Positions 1 through 8,628 are shown, numbered from the stretch's first letter. The stretch is 36,317 nucleotides of DNA from Acidobacteriota bacterium (GCA_021787735.1 JAJYLL010000046.1:1-36317), one strand, 5' to 3'. Numbers and translations are program-made. The notes: generated by a model from the sequence alone, not told the origin.

Positions 1-2269
1 ACTGCTTGACCGGCGTTGACACGGGAGCGTAACGCTCGTGGAGGTAAAGCTGGACCGTTTCCGCGCCCGCCCGTTTCCCTGTATTCTCCACGTCAACACT
101 CACGTGCGTTTGGCCCTGGCTGTAGATCTGCGGCGGGTCAATACGAAGGTTACTGTATTCGAACTGCGTGTAGCTGAGCCCGTAACCAAACGGATAAAGC
201 GGCGTTCCGGGCATGTCCACGTACCCGCGACGTCCGGTCCAGCCCTTGCCAATCCAATAGGCCTTTGAGGGCTTGTAATCGTAGTAGGCCGGCAACTGCC
301 CCACGCCTCGCGGAATCGTAATGGCCAGGCGGCCGCTGGGGTTCGTGTCGCCAAACAGCACGTCGGCCACGGCTTCCCCGCCCGCCTCGCCCGGGTTCCA
401 GGCTTCCACAATGGCCGGAAGATGGGCGGCTTCCCAGCGAACGGAGAGCGGCCGGCCGTTGACCAGCACCAGCACCGTTGGCGTACCGGTGGCCGCAACC
501 GCTCGGACCAGGTCTTCCTGCACCCCGGTCAGGTCAAGGCTGGCAACGTCGTAGCCCTCGCCGTCCGTCGGCGGCGGTCCAGCGTGATCGCCTCCGCGCC
601 GGGCCTGTTCTCCCATCACCAGAATCGCCACGCCAGCCTGTTTGGCCGCCTGAATGGCTGGCCCGAATCCGCTTTTGTCCTGATCGTTCACCGCGCAGCC
701 CTTCGCGTAAAGCACGCGTGTTGCCGGCGACACCTTGGCTTTGATCGCGTCCAGGATTGACGGCATGTGCTGGAGGATCACCTGGGGCGAGTAGTCGCCC
801 ACCAGGTTTTCCGCGTCATCCGCGTTTGGGCCGATCACCGCAATCGTCTTCAGGTCTTTCTTCAGCGGAAGCAGGTTGTCTTCGTTCTTCAGCAGAATAA
901 TCCCTTCCTGGGCTGTCCGCAGCGCCAATTGCTGATGCTTCTTCGAGTGGACCACCCGCTCAGCCCGCGCCAGGTCCGCATAAGGATGCTCGAACAATCC
1001 CAGGTGGAACTTTACTTCCAGCACGCGGCGCACTGCCCGGTCCACGAGCCGCATGGGAACTTTGCCTTCCTGAACGTTTTCAATCAGCGGACCCATATAA
1101 GCCGGCTCATACGTGATGTCGAGGTCCACGCCCGCCTTCAGGGCCAGCGCGCCCGCCTGCTTTTGCGTCGGAACAATGTCCTCATAGATCAACGTTCCAA
1201 AACCGCCGCCTTCACTCACCTCGATCCCTTTAAAACCCAGTTCGTGCCGCAGGATCGTGTCATTCCACTTGACGGAGGCGTGTTCGGGCACGTCCTCGAT
1301 TTCCGGATATCCTGCCATCACGCCCAGCGCCCCAGCCCTGAACGCCGCAATCCAGGGCAGCAGGTAGTTTTCACGCAGGTTGCGCTCAGAAAGCTCAATG
1401 GCCCCGCGCTCGAGCCCGCTGGCGGGTTCGCTTTGCGTTGGGAAATCGGTCATCAGGGCAATCGTCTTGTCGGGGGCGTCGACGTTCAAACCCTGCGCCC
1501 CACGAACGATGTTTTCTGCAATGCGGGAATAGAGGTAAGGGTCTTCTGTGTAGGCTTCCTCGTTGCGGCCCATCCTCGGGTCGCGGTCGAGTTCCAGCAC
1601 CAGAGTGGACAGCATGTGGATCCCCACGGCCCTCGCTTCCTGTGCGGCCGCCGCATAGATAGATTTCACGAGCGGCATGTCAAACGTGCTGCCGATAGCA
1701 AGCCCTTCCGGGAAAACCGTCGCGCCCGGAAACATCGCCCCGTGCGTGCCCTCTTCGTCTTCGAGCAATGGAATCTTCAGCCGCGTCTGGGTGAGTGCGA
1801 TTTTCTGCAGCTCGTTAAAGTATTCCACCTGTTGCCGGACGCCCTCGTGAAGGATCGTATCAGCCAGTGTGAAAAAACCGCAACCAGGTCCGATCTCATC
1901 GGTGTAGGTACCGGCGGCAAATCTGCGGCAAGCAATCATCTTTTCAGGAATCGTCTTGCCAAGCTGGCTGACATACACACAGGGCAGGTTGAGCTGGCCG
2001 ATCTTTTCCTTCAAAGTCATCCGGCTCATCAGGTCATCAACGCGCACGTTGATAGGCTGTTTCGGGTCAAGATAGAGCGGAATTGCAGTAGCGGACGACT
2101 GCGCTTTGAGCCGCGTTCCGGCAGGCAGAGCGAACCCAAGCAGGGCAACAAGAAGTCCCAACAATGCTGCAGCCCATCCCGGGCGAGTCCAGCGGCGGTT
2201 GCGTACCCAGCAGGCCAAGGAACCTTTAACTTGTGTTTTCCGCAAAGAACGCATGGTCGATTTCAGCAT
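1..2269 (-). CDS. Glycoside hydrolase family 3-like protein, secreted, 3' end outside window
   Basis: The open frame translates to about 756 residues and runs off the left edge, so the C-terminus is missing. Start chosen at 2269 because AAAGGA lies 5 nt upstream; an in-frame ATG at 2284 lacks this. A hydrophobic segment around residues 33-52 acts as signal or anchor, then comes the GH3 N-terminal barrel (opening with LMSRMTLKEKIGQLN), the GH3 C-terminal sandwich (VIGPNADD, LVLVNGRPLS, GEAGGEAVADVLFG, GRLAITIPRGVGQLP) and the start of a fibronectin III-like domain (YPFGYGLSYTQFEYS). GH3 enzymes release glucose, xylose or related sugars from oligosaccharides. Odd: the usual Lys-His pair and nucleophile Asp appear as Thr274-Asp275 and Glu353, so ordinary beta-glucosidase activity is doubtful. 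It lies downstream of the ceramidase-like gene on the same strand. Confidence 0.88.
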   Translation of the reverse strand, partial: MLKSTMRSLRKTQVKGSLACWVRNRRWTRPGWAAALLGLLVALLGFALPAGTRLKAQSSATAIPLYLDPKQPINVRVDDLMSRMTLKEKIGQLNLPCVYVSQLGKTIPEKMIACRRFAAGTYTDEIGPGCGFFTLADTILHEGVRQQVEYFNELQKIALTQTRLKIPLLEDEEGTHGAMFPGATVFPEGLAIGSTFDMPLVKSIYAAAAQEARAVGIHMLSTLVLELDRDPRMGRNEEAYTEDPYLYSRIAENIVRGAQGLNVDAPDKTIALMTDFPTQSEPASGLERGAIELSERNLRENYLLPWIAAFRAGALGVMAGYPEIEDVPEHASVKWNDTILRHELGFKGIEVSEGGGFGTLIYEDIVPTQKQAGALALKAGVDLDITYEPAYMGPLIENVQEGKVPMRLVDRAVRRVLEVKFHLGLFEHPYADLARAERVVHSKKHQQLALRTAQEGIILLKNEDNLLPLKKDLKTIAVIGPNADDAENLVGDYSPQVILQHMPSILDAIKAKVSPATRVLYAKGCAVNDQDKSGFGPAIQAAKQAGVAILVMGEQARRGGDHAGPPPTDGEGYDVASLDLTGVQEDLVRAVAATGTPTVLVLVNGRPLSVRWEAAHLPAIVEAWNPGEAGGEAVADVLFGDTNPSGRLAITIPRGVGQLPAYYDYKPSKAYWIGKGWTGRRGYVDMPGTPLYPFGYGLSYTQFEYSNLRIDPPQIYSQGQTHVSVDVENTGKRAGAETVQLYLHERYAPVSTPVKQ

Positions 2270-2309
2270 GTTCGTCCTTTCCATCTTCTTGTTTTGAGAA
2301 AAGACCAAA

Positions 2310-2326
2310 GGCCCGGTACGCGGGCC
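2310..2326 (-). terminator. Candidate intrinsic terminator between the ceramidase-like and GH3 genes
   Basis: GGCCCG and CGGGCC form a 6-bp all-GC stem around a 5-nt loop. Read on the minus strand it is followed by a T-rich stretch (CTTTGGTCTTTTCTC). It lies between the stop of the ceramidase-like gene and the GH3 start, so it may limit read-through. The T tract is interrupted, so termination may be partial. Confidence 0.4.
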
Positions 2327-2363
2327 GATCACATTTCAAAACGCAATCGGCCGCGGCCCGCCA

Positions 2364-3716
2364 TCAATGATGTTTCATCATCTCCACGAGGCCGTTGACA
2401 ATTCCGTCTTCCGCGCAGCCCGGCTTCAGGTGCGTCGCGGTGATTTCGTAGCTCACCTGGTTGTAAGCAGCGTCATTGGGGATGTAGCCGCTCAGCCCGT
2501 TCGCATGCGTCACCATGATGGTGTGACGGAAAGGCGACTCCTGCTTGAGATGCAGATAGATAGGAGTCAGGACCTCGCCTGAAACTCCAGTCACGGCAGT
2601 GTCATTCAGCATCAGCAGGCTGAGGCGGATATTGACCGGGGCGGCATCCTCGAATTTGAAAACACCGCGTGGATGGGGCCCCGGCTCAAGCTTCCGGCCG
2701 GGACAGTGGATGACTTTTTGCGAACCCCAGACGCTGGCCTGCGTCGACAGATTCTTAATGTTGTTGGCCACCCGAACGGTTTCTTCACCCAGGATCCTTC
2801 CCAGGGCATCCACCATTGTAAAATCTTCACCTCGATCCATCACGATGGGGTTCTGATCGCCCGCCGCGCTGCTTGTCCACAGCGCGACAACGCCGGCCGT
2901 CTTTTCCTGGGGCTGCAGTTGCAAGTCCCAGCCTCCGTCTGATCGAGTTGGAATTTCGCCCTGATAATAATCTTCAACGAATCGTGAGGTTGCGCCGGGC
3001 AGGTCGCCGCTGACTTCAAGATTGTCGGGACCCATAACAACGCCGTGCACTGCGTAATTGATTAGAAGTGCGATGGGTTTGCCCGCAAGGGTCTCAAACT
3101 TGAGCACGGAGACCGTTTTGTCCGATGGCCCTTCCGGGTTGTAGCCCAGGTTCCACCCGCCGTCCGGGAATTGTTCCCGGCGGTTCATGTTCACGTAGGC
3201 TTTTCCCGTTCCGAAGCCAAAGCGCGCCGGCTGAAGGTTTGCCTTGGCCTGTTTGACGGCCTCGAATGCAGCGTCCTCCAGCTTCGCGGTGTAGGCAATG
3301 GTTTCGGGCGTGCCTTTCGTGTAAGCTCCGGCTACCGTGGGAGCGCTGTGGACATGCTCGCCGGCCAGGATCAGATGGTCAGTGGAAATTCCAAGCTGCT
3401 TGCTGATTCGCTGCGACAGTTCCTGCCAGACGCCATCGGGCATCCCGATCAATTCCCATGAAAGGATGGCCGCATCGTTTGTCCCATCGCTCAGCACGAT
3501 GGCGCGAGCATAAATGTGATCGTGGATTTTCTGAAAGCCTTGTGTGCGACTGCTATAGCCGCTCATGGGAAGCGCAGCATCGGCAGGAGGCGTGATGTCC
3601 ACTCGCGCGGCGCCCACAGAAAGTGTCCCCTGCGGCGCGCCAAATGACGTCGCGGCGCAAGCCCCGGCCAGAATTAAAACGGAACACAATGCGCGAAGAG
3701 AAGGCAGATGCTGCAT
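2364..3716 (-). CDS. Neutral/alkaline ceramidase-like exported protein, N-terminal domain only
   Basis: A 450-residue protein. Start at 3716 is preferred over an upstream in-frame codon because AGGAGG sits 6 nt before it. Residues 1-27 form a Sec-type signal. The fold matches the neutral/alkaline non-lysosomal ceramidase N-terminal domain: VGAARVDITPP at the mature N-terminus, likely zinc ligands in GEHVHSAP (His121, His123) and NYAVHG (His224), and AAGDQNPI where active ceramidases have GDVSPN. The family hydrolyses the N-acyl bond of ceramides at a zinc site. Here the serine of GDVSPN appears to be Asn and the C-terminal immunoglobulin-like domain is missing, so the substrate is uncertain; many environmental relatives carry only this domain. 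A strong promoter is visible upstream and the GH3 gene follows. Confidence 0.85.
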   Translation of the reverse strand: MQHLPSLRALCSVLILAGACAATSFGAPQGTLSVGAARVDITPPADAALPMSGYSSRTQGFQKIHDHIYARAIVLSDGTNDAAILSWELIGMPDGVWQELSQRISKQLGISTDHLILAGEHVHSAPTVAGAYTKGTPETIAYTAKLEDAAFEAVKQAKANLQPARFGFGTGKAYVNMNRREQFPDGGWNLGYNPEGPSDKTVSVLKFETLAGKPIALLINYAVHGVVMGPDNLEVSGDLPGATSRFVEDYYQGEIPTRSDGGWDLQLQPQEKTAGVVALWTSSAAGDQNPIVMDRGEDFTMVDALGRILGEETVRVANNIKNLSTQASVWGSQKVIHCPGRKLEPGPHPRGVFKFEDAAPVNIRLSLLMLNDTAVTGVSGEVLTPIYLHLKQESPFRHTIMVTHANGLSGYIPNDAAYNQVSYEITATHLKPGCAEDGIVNGLVEMMKHH

Positions 3717-3761
3717 CGCAACCTCCTTGTCCAAATCCTCTGTGGGCAGGCTTCAGCAGAG

Positions 3762-3790
3762 TTTATATGCCTCCCGGTAGAGAGTGTCAA
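3762..3790 (-). promoter_or_regulatory. Sigma-70-type promoter for the ceramidase-like gene
   Basis: On the minus strand TTGACA (3785-3790), a 17-bp spacer and TATAAA (3762-3767) give a near-consensus promoter whose -10 ends about 45 nt before the start codon at 3716. The upstream edge touches the 18-bp direct repeat that flanks the insertion sequence, so the insertion lies directly behind the -35 element. Confidence 0.7.
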
Positions 3791-3807
3791 CCGGCATTTT
3801 CCATGCC
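3790..3807. repeat. Left 18-bp direct repeat flanking the insertion sequence
   Basis: ACCGGCATTTTCCATGCC occurs here and again at 5303-5320, immediately outside both ends of the insertion sequence. This is most simply a long target-site duplication. Long duplications are known for the IS1202-like branch of ISNCY elements. Confidence 0.7.
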
Positions 3808-5302
3808 TGTCAAAGCTCTTTAGAAATGTCCCCTTTTTGTAGTTCCTGTTTTTGTCTGTTTCTTTGGTTTTTTGCTTCTGATTTTCTCGCGGGCCTGGGC
3901 CGGAGCGGAGCCCTGCGAGCCCCCAGGGCGAAGCGGAGGACAAGGCCCGCGACCGCCGCAGCGCCGCCTTTCGCCACGGATGATCCGCCGCCGGCACCCA
4001 CTTCCGCTTCCCGGCCTTCGGAGCAGTGACGGCTCTGTTCGGCGGGGCCATGGGTCTGGCCGGCGCCTCGATCTCGCGCCACCTCACCGCCCGACCCCGG
4101 TACTCGATCCCGATCTCCCCCTCCGGACGCTCCCAGACCACCACCTTGCCCCGTGCCGGTGCATAGTTCCGGCTCTCCGGCTCCAGCTGGAAATACCGGT
4201 TCTCGTATCTCACCACCCAGTCCTCGCTCACCCTGCGTTCCCGCTCCAGACGGAAGATCTTGTCCAGTTCGGAGGCCCGCGGCGCCCGCCGGTGATAATC
4301 TTCCCGCCTCGCTGGCGCTCGCCCAAACCGCCCGTTGTGTTCCTCCAGGTATTCCGCCTCCAGATACCGGTTCGCCTCCGCCTGAGTGGTGATCTCCTTC
4401 CGCCGCAACTTCTTTACCAGCCGGTCCTGGTGCGTGCCATGCACCCGCTCCACCCGCCCCTTGGCCTGCGGCGAATTCGCTGCGATCACCTCGATCCCCA
4501 GCTTCCCGCACATCCGCCCGAACTGCGTCACCGGCTCTTCTCCCCGCAGCCGCTCCTGCGCCGTCGCCGGGCGCTTGTACAGGTTCTTCCAGTCCACATA
4601 CAGCGCCTGCGGCACCCCCGTAGCGCTCAATCCAGCACCGCAGTGCTCCCGCCGCCGCCCAGATCGTCTCTTCTTCACCCAAGCGCGCCAGCGTCCGGTT
4701 CGTGGCGTCGTCCACCAAGTCCATCAGGCACCCTCCCGGACCCCGTCCCTCCAGCCACGCGTGGAAGCTTCCGTCCATCTGCACCAGTTCTCCAAAGTGC
4801 TCCTTCCTCTCCCGCCTCCGCCGGTGACGCCGCCTCCTCCGCTCCCGGCTCCACAGCCCCGCCGCCAGCATCCACCGCCGCAGCGTCTCCCGATGGACTT
4901 CCTCCCCGTCTTCGGACCTCAGATGCTCCGCCGCCAGCGTCGGTCCAAACCGCTCTCCCACCGCCCCACCATATTTCTCCCGCACCAGCCCCAACACCCT
5001 CTGCCGAAACCCTTCCCCGTACGCCCGGTTCGATCTCCGCCCCGCGCTCCGGTGCTGCAGCCCCGCCGCCCCTTCTGCCCGGTACCGCTTCCACAACCGC
5101 TTCGCCTGCCGATAACTGATCCTCATCAGCAACCCTGCATCCACTAGCCGCAACTGGCCGCTCTTCACCCGCGCCAGTACCTCTACCCGACTCAACTCCC
5201 TCTTGCTCATCTCTGTCCGCCCCAATCTGACCTCCTTCCAGAGGTCACATTAGGGGACATTTCTATCGAGCACAAAAGGGGACATTATCATCGAGGTACA
5301 AC
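3808..5302 (-). mobile_element. ISNCY/IS1202-like insertion sequence, about 1.5 kb
   Basis: It contains one DDE transposase gene on the minus strand. The ends carry inverted AATGTCCCCTTTT: near 3826 on the left, and as AAAAGGGGACATT near 5275 on the right. A third GGGGACATTT copy sits at about 5256-5265. Both ends begin near TGT when read inward. Exact boundaries are inferred from the 18-bp flanking repeat (3790-3807 and 5303-5320); a right end at 5300 is also possible. The element separates the ceramidase promoter from the divergently placed permease. Confidence 0.75.
3810..5210 (-). pseudogene. ISNCY-family DDE transposase with a frameshift
   Basis: Start at the ATG at 5210 (MSKRELSRVEVL). 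Residues 1-70 hold a helix-turn-helix region (DAGLLMRISYRQAKRLWKRY), followed by the integrase core. The first catalytic Asp is in LVQMDGSFHAW, and LMDLVDDATNRT follows. After CWIERYG homology continues in another frame as VPQALYVDWKNLY, with the second Asp, and KGRVERVHG, with the catalytic Glu. One extra G in a run of five (4615-4619 on the plus strand as C5) explains the shift. The DDE set is complete only if the frame is restored. The unshifted frame ends at 3810 inside the element; the homologous frame reads out past the IS end. Natural decay, a sequencing error and programmed frameshifting cannot be separated here. Confidence 0.85.
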
Positions 5303-5322
5303 ACCGGCATTTTCCATGCCGG
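5303..5322. repeat. Right copy of the 18-bp flanking repeat, within a perfect palindrome
   Basis: ACCGGCATTTTCCATGCC (5303-5320) repeats 3790-3807. With the next two bases it completes CCGGCAT-TTTCC-ATGCCGG (5304-5322), a 7-bp-arm perfect dyad. The left copy keeps only the inner five pairs because the insertion sequence follows it. Confidence 0.7.
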
Positions 5323-5468
5323 CGCTGCCAAGTATGAGGCTGCATTGCTTGCCCTTTACTTTTCTCACAGCCGCCGCTATCCTCACTATTCGCGCAACGC
5401 CAGTGCCGCCCGGCTATCGTGCTGGTCACAGCAGTTCGCGTTTCGCCTGTCCCATTGGAGATATGCCT

Positions 5469-6848
5469 ATGAGCGCCACGCCGACAGACACGAACCAATT
5501 GCGGTTGCGGAGGGTCTTGACTCTCTGGGACCTCGTTTTTTATGGCCTTGTTCTCATTCAGCCCACGGCACCTATTCCACTGTTCGGGGTTGCACAGAAA
5601 CTCTCAAACGGCCACACCGTCACTACCATTCTGATCGCCATGTTTGCGATGATGATCACCGCGTTCAGCTACGGGCGCATGGCGGCCGTCTACCCATCGG
5701 CAGGATCAGCCTACACCTACGTTGGCAAGGCCCTGAACCCGCATCTCGGCTTCCTGGTCGGATGGGCTATGTTACTCGACTACATCCTCCAGCCCTTGAT
5801 AAACACTATCTGGATTGCCGTCGCTATCCACAGCCGCTATCTTCCCCAAATGCCTTACGCCATCGCCGCTCTGCTGGTGGTAGCCTTTATGACGGTTCTG
5901 AACCTGCGCGGCATCAGAACCTCAGCGCGCGCCAATAAGACACTTTTGATAGCAATGTGCACTGTCATTGCTGTCTTCCTTTTCCTCGCCGTGCATTATC
6001 TTTTTCATGCCGGACACTGGGGCGGACTGTTTTCAACACAACCGTTCTATTCCCCGCAGACGTTCAACGGCCATCGGATCTGGATGGCAACATCTTTCGC
6101 CGCTCTCACCTATATCGGCTTTGACGGCATCACCACGCTTTCCGAAGATGTCGAAAATCCCAAGCGGAACGTTTTGCTCGCCACCGTGCTAGTGTGCTTT
6201 TTCACGGGTATCCTCGCCGGCATTGAAGTCTACCTGGGGCAGCGCGTATGGCCCAACTGGCACACATTCCCTAACCTGGAAACGGCCTTTATGGACGTTT
6301 GCCGGCGCGTGGGCGGCATGCCGCTGTTCCAGGCAATGGGAGCGATTCTGGTTCTGGCAGCCTTGGGCAGTGGCCTGACGGGAGGCTTGGGCGCGGCCCG
6401 CTTGCTCTTTGGCATGGGACGCGACGGCGTATTGCCGCGAAAGTTTTTCGGCCACCTGCATCGCGAGACCAACACGCCAACTTACAACATTCTTCTCATC
6501 GGGCTGGTGGCTTTCGTGGGAGCCGTGACGCTGAATTACGTCGGCAACGCCTACGAGCATGCGGCCGAACTGCTGAATTTTGGCGCCTTTCTCGCCTTTA
6601 TGGGTGTGAACCTCTCAACCTTCTGGCATTTCTGCATCGTCCTGCGCAGCAATAGACGCAGGCGCATCCTGGGAGACGCCGTCCTGCCGCTGGCAGGTTT
6701 TGCCTTCTGCGCGCTGATCTGGTGGAACCTGAACAGCCTGGCAAAAATCGTGGGAGGCATCTGGTTTGCCATCGGCATCGTTTATATCGCGGTGGCTACG
6801 CGCGGCTTCCGCCTCAAACCAAAGATGATCGACTTTTCGGAATCGTGA
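5469..6848 (+). CDS. APC-superfamily amino acid or amine permease
   Basis: A 459-residue inner-membrane transporter with about 12 hydrophobic segments. Start at 5469 chosen because GGAG ends at 5460, 8 nt upstream; the ATG at 5463 is too close and the longer upstream frame has no ribosome site. APC signatures are the N-terminal [19 protein letters not shown] stretch, [19 protein letters not shown], and the mid-protein [17 protein letters not shown] loop. The family imports amino acids or polyamines with H+ or Na+, or exchanges them. The substrate cannot be told from the sequence. It stands alone: an insertion sequence lies upstream and a decayed gene lies convergent downstream. Confidence 0.88.
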   Translation: MSATPTDTNQLRLRRVLTLWDLVFYGLVLIQPTAPIPLFGVAQKLSNGHTVTTILIAMFAMMITAFSYGRMAAVYPSAGSAYTYVGKALNPHLGFLVGWAMLLDYILQPLINTIWIAVAIHSRYLPQMPYAIAALLVVAFMTVLNLRGIRTSARANKTLLIAMCTVIAVFLFLAVHYLFHAGHWGGLFSTQPFYSPQTFNGHRIWMATSFAALTYIGFDGITTLSEDVENPKRNVLLATVLVCFFTGILAGIEVYLGQRVWPNWHTFPNLETAFMDVCRRVGGMPLFQAMGAILVLAALGSGLTGGLGAARLLFGMGRDGVLPRKFFGHLHRETNTPTYNILLIGLVAFVGAVTLNYVGNAYEHAAELLNFGAFLAFMGVNLSTFWHFCIVLRSNRRRRILGDAVLPLAGFAFCALIWWNLNSLAKIVGGIWFAIGIVYIAVATRGFRLKPKMIDFSES

Positions 6849-6883
6849 TATCTGGGGTTGCAATACCCCTCGCGCCGGGAACA

Positions 6884-7212
6884 TCAGGCTCGATACTGTA
6901 CGGTCTGGAGCGCGGCGGCGATATACCCGTATTCAAAAGCAAAGCCTGCTTGCCGCCGGTGTCAGCCGCATTCCTCGGGGCGTGGTCTGGCAGAACTATG
7001 CCCTCGTAACCAACCTCATGGTACGTCCGCATGACACGCAGCATGTTGACGCTTCCGTTGTCCGGAAAGGTCTCCTGAAAATTGAGAAAGTGGCCGCGGA
7101 AGTTGCGGAAATGAACGTCGAAGATCTTCTTCCGGTCGCCGAAATAACGAATCACGTCGTAGATCTGCTCACCGGGATCTTCCAGCATTTTTGAAACCGT
7201 GCCCTGTTGCAA
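6884..7212 (-). pseudogene. Decayed 3' end of a mannonate dehydratase-like (UxuA) gene
   Basis: Only the C-terminal third remains: [22 protein letters not shown], then [13 protein letters not shown], then [21 protein letters not shown], which are family hallmarks. After GGKQA the frame slips. Restoring one base gives [16 protein letters not shown] ending at a TGA at 6884-6886, the expected terminus. UxuA dehydrates D-mannonate to 2-keto-3-deoxygluconate in hexuronate catabolism. No N-terminal two thirds is recognisable beyond about 7215, and no start site is visible. Truncated and frameshifted, so almost certainly nonfunctional. It lies between the permease and the sialidase. Confidence 0.8.
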
Positions 7213-7350
7213 GCTCTGTTCCTCTGTGCAGATGTAATGATAGAATGCGGAGTTTTGAATCCTGTGCCGTGCTGGCAGGACGTTTTCTGAGGTCAGATAT
7301 TCTCACTCCCGGCCCCGCGGATTCTGGCGTCGGTCCTTGAATAATACCGC

Positions 7351-8514
7351 ATGAACTTTTTCAAAGAATCTGGAGCACATAGAATTGCCGCGTGTCTATT
7401 TGCTGCGCTATTCTTTGCAACCACACGGGCTGATGGCTCCCACCCATTCATTAAGCAGAGCGCAGTCTACGAAGCAAAAGACGACGGCTACTTTTCGCAT
7501 CGAATCCCGGCCTTGCTCGTAACCAGCAAAGGAACACTTCTGGCCTTCTGCGAAGCCCGCTCGGGTTCGGCCAGCGATTCAGCACCAACCAACCTGGTGC
7601 TGCGGCGCAGCCTTGATAACGGGAAAACATGGACGGCAGCGCAGGAGATGGCGCACTTTCCAGGTTTCACCGTGGGGAATCCCACGCCGGTCGAAGACAG
7701 GAAGACGGGCGTCATCTGGCTGCTGATGACCGCCAACCCTGCGGGCGTTACGGAGAGGGAGATCGACGAAGCTTCACCCAAAGGCGCGCGGACGGTTTGG
7801 GTCACGCACAGCAGTGACGACGGCTTGCACTGGTCCTCGGCAAGAGAGATCACATCCTCTACGAAGAAATCAGACTGGACATGGTATGCCACCGGGCCCG
7901 GCAACGGCATCCAGCTTACTGATGGCCGCCTGGTTATCCCTTGCGACCACAAAGTTGCGGGTACTCATGACTATTATTCCCATGTGATCTACAGCGACGA
8001 CGATGGGAAGACGTGGAAGATCGGCGGCAGCGCCGGGCCTGAGACCAACGAATCGGCCGTTGTCCAGCTGGCCGATGGCTCGCTGCTGCTGAACATGCGC
8101 AGCTACGCCGGCAAACATCAGCGCGCCATTGCCCTGAGCCACGACGGCGGGCTCACGTGGGGCACTGTCCGTCTGGATCCGGTCCTGATTGAACCGGTTT
8201 GTCAGGCGAGCATGGTTCGCTACACGCTTGCAAGTGAAACCGGAAAGAATCGTCTGCTGTTTTCAAACCCTGCCGATACGGTGCACCGCGACCAGATGAC
8301 CGTCCGGCTGAGCTATGACGAGGGGAAAACCTGGCCAGTGTCCCGCCTAATTTACGCCGGGCCTTCAGCGTATTCATCGCTGGCGGTGTTGCGTGACGGG
8401 ACAATCGGCCTGCTTTATGAGCGGGGCACGGCGAACGCCTACGGAGAGATCGAGTTTGCACATTTCAATCTGAGGTGGCTCACTCACGGCACGGATCATC
8501 TCAAGGCAAAGTAG
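7351..8514 (+). CDS. Exported exo-alpha-sialidase (GH33-like)
   Basis: A 387-residue protein with a signal peptide (residues 1-27). It shows the RIP motif (HRIPALLV), which holds the first triad arginine, and five Asp-box repeats: SLDNGKTW, SSDDGLHW, SDDDGKTW, SHDGGLTW and SYDEGKTW. Further likely active-site elements are NESAVVQ (glutamate), NMRSYAG (arginine) and AYSSLAVL (tyrosine). This is the six-bladed propeller of bacterial sialidases, which cleave terminal sialic acids from glycoconjugates outside the cytoplasm. The NanA-like lyase and an MFS transporter follow, fitting release, uptake and cleavage of sialic acid. No clear ribosome site precedes the ATG. BNR-repeat relatives acting on other glycans are an alternative. 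Confidence 0.87.
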   Translation: MNFFKESGAHRIAACLFAALFFATTRADGSHPFIKQSAVYEAKDDGYFSHRIPALLVTSKGTLLAFCEARSGSASDSAPTNLVLRRSLDNGKTWTAAQEMAHFPGFTVGNPTPVEDRKTGVIWLLMTANPAGVTEREIDEASPKGARTVWVTHSSDDGLHWSSAREITSSTKKSDWTWYATGPGNGIQLTDGRLVIPCDHKVAGTHDYYSHVIYSDDDGKTWKIGGSAGPETNESAVVQLADGSLLLNMRSYAGKHQRAIALSHDGGLTWGTVRLDPVLIEPVCQASMVRYTLASETGKNRLLFSNPADTVHRDQMTVRLSYDEGKTWPVSRLIYAGPSAYSSLAVLRDGTIGLLYERGTANAYGEIEFAHFNLRWLTHGTDHLKAK

Positions 8515-8538
8515 CGCGGGGACTCTGAGCAAAGGCGC

Positions 8539-8557
8539 GCGGAAATCGTCCGCCTAC
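8539..8557 (-). repeat. REP-like GTAG-foot hairpin downstream of the sialidase
   Basis: On the minus strand GTAGGCGGA is followed by loop CGATT and TCCGC, a 5-bp stem next to a GTAG tetranucleotide. GTAG beside a hairpin is the arrangement of REP sequences mobilised by RAYT transposases, and one RAYT is in this window. A single short hairpin may be chance. Confidence 0.35.
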
Positions 8558-8587
8558 AAGTGGCGTCATCCAACAGCGATCGTTTTT

Positions 8588-8596
8588 TGTTATGAT
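8588..8596 (+). promoter_or_regulatory. Candidate extended -10 promoter for the lyase-transporter pair
   Basis: TGTTATGAT matches an extended -10 element (TGnTATGAT). No good -35 is seen, which is acceptable for extended -10 promoters. It lies about 92 nt before the lyase ATG. Confidence 0.4.
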
Positions 8597-8612
8597 TTCT
8601 CGCGCGGAGTTG

Positions 8613-8628
8613 TGGACTGATCGGTCCA
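8613..8628. promoter_or_regulatory. Near-perfect 16-bp palindrome, candidate repressor operator
   Basis: TGGACTGATCGGTCCA has arms matching at 7 of 8 positions. It begins 16 nt after the candidate -10, where a bound repressor would block the start of transcription. The TGG...CCA shape resembles GntR-family operators. No regulator gene is in the window, so the binding protein is unknown. Confidence 0.4.

Noticed and set aside
767..2398. A 543-codon open frame on the plus strand opposite the GH3 gene
   Set aside because: It is the antisense of a clear GH3 reading frame, has no family homology or ribosome site, and its composition (His- and Arg-rich) is typical of a shadow frame.
3872..5147. 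Long Pro/Arg/Ser-rich plus-strand frames across the insertion sequence
   Set aside because: They mirror the GC-rich transposase gene; no domain or start signal.
5316..5468. N-terminal extension of the permease
   Set aside because: It contains no membrane segment of the family, begins inside the IS-flanking palindrome and lacks a ribosome site; 5469 has one.
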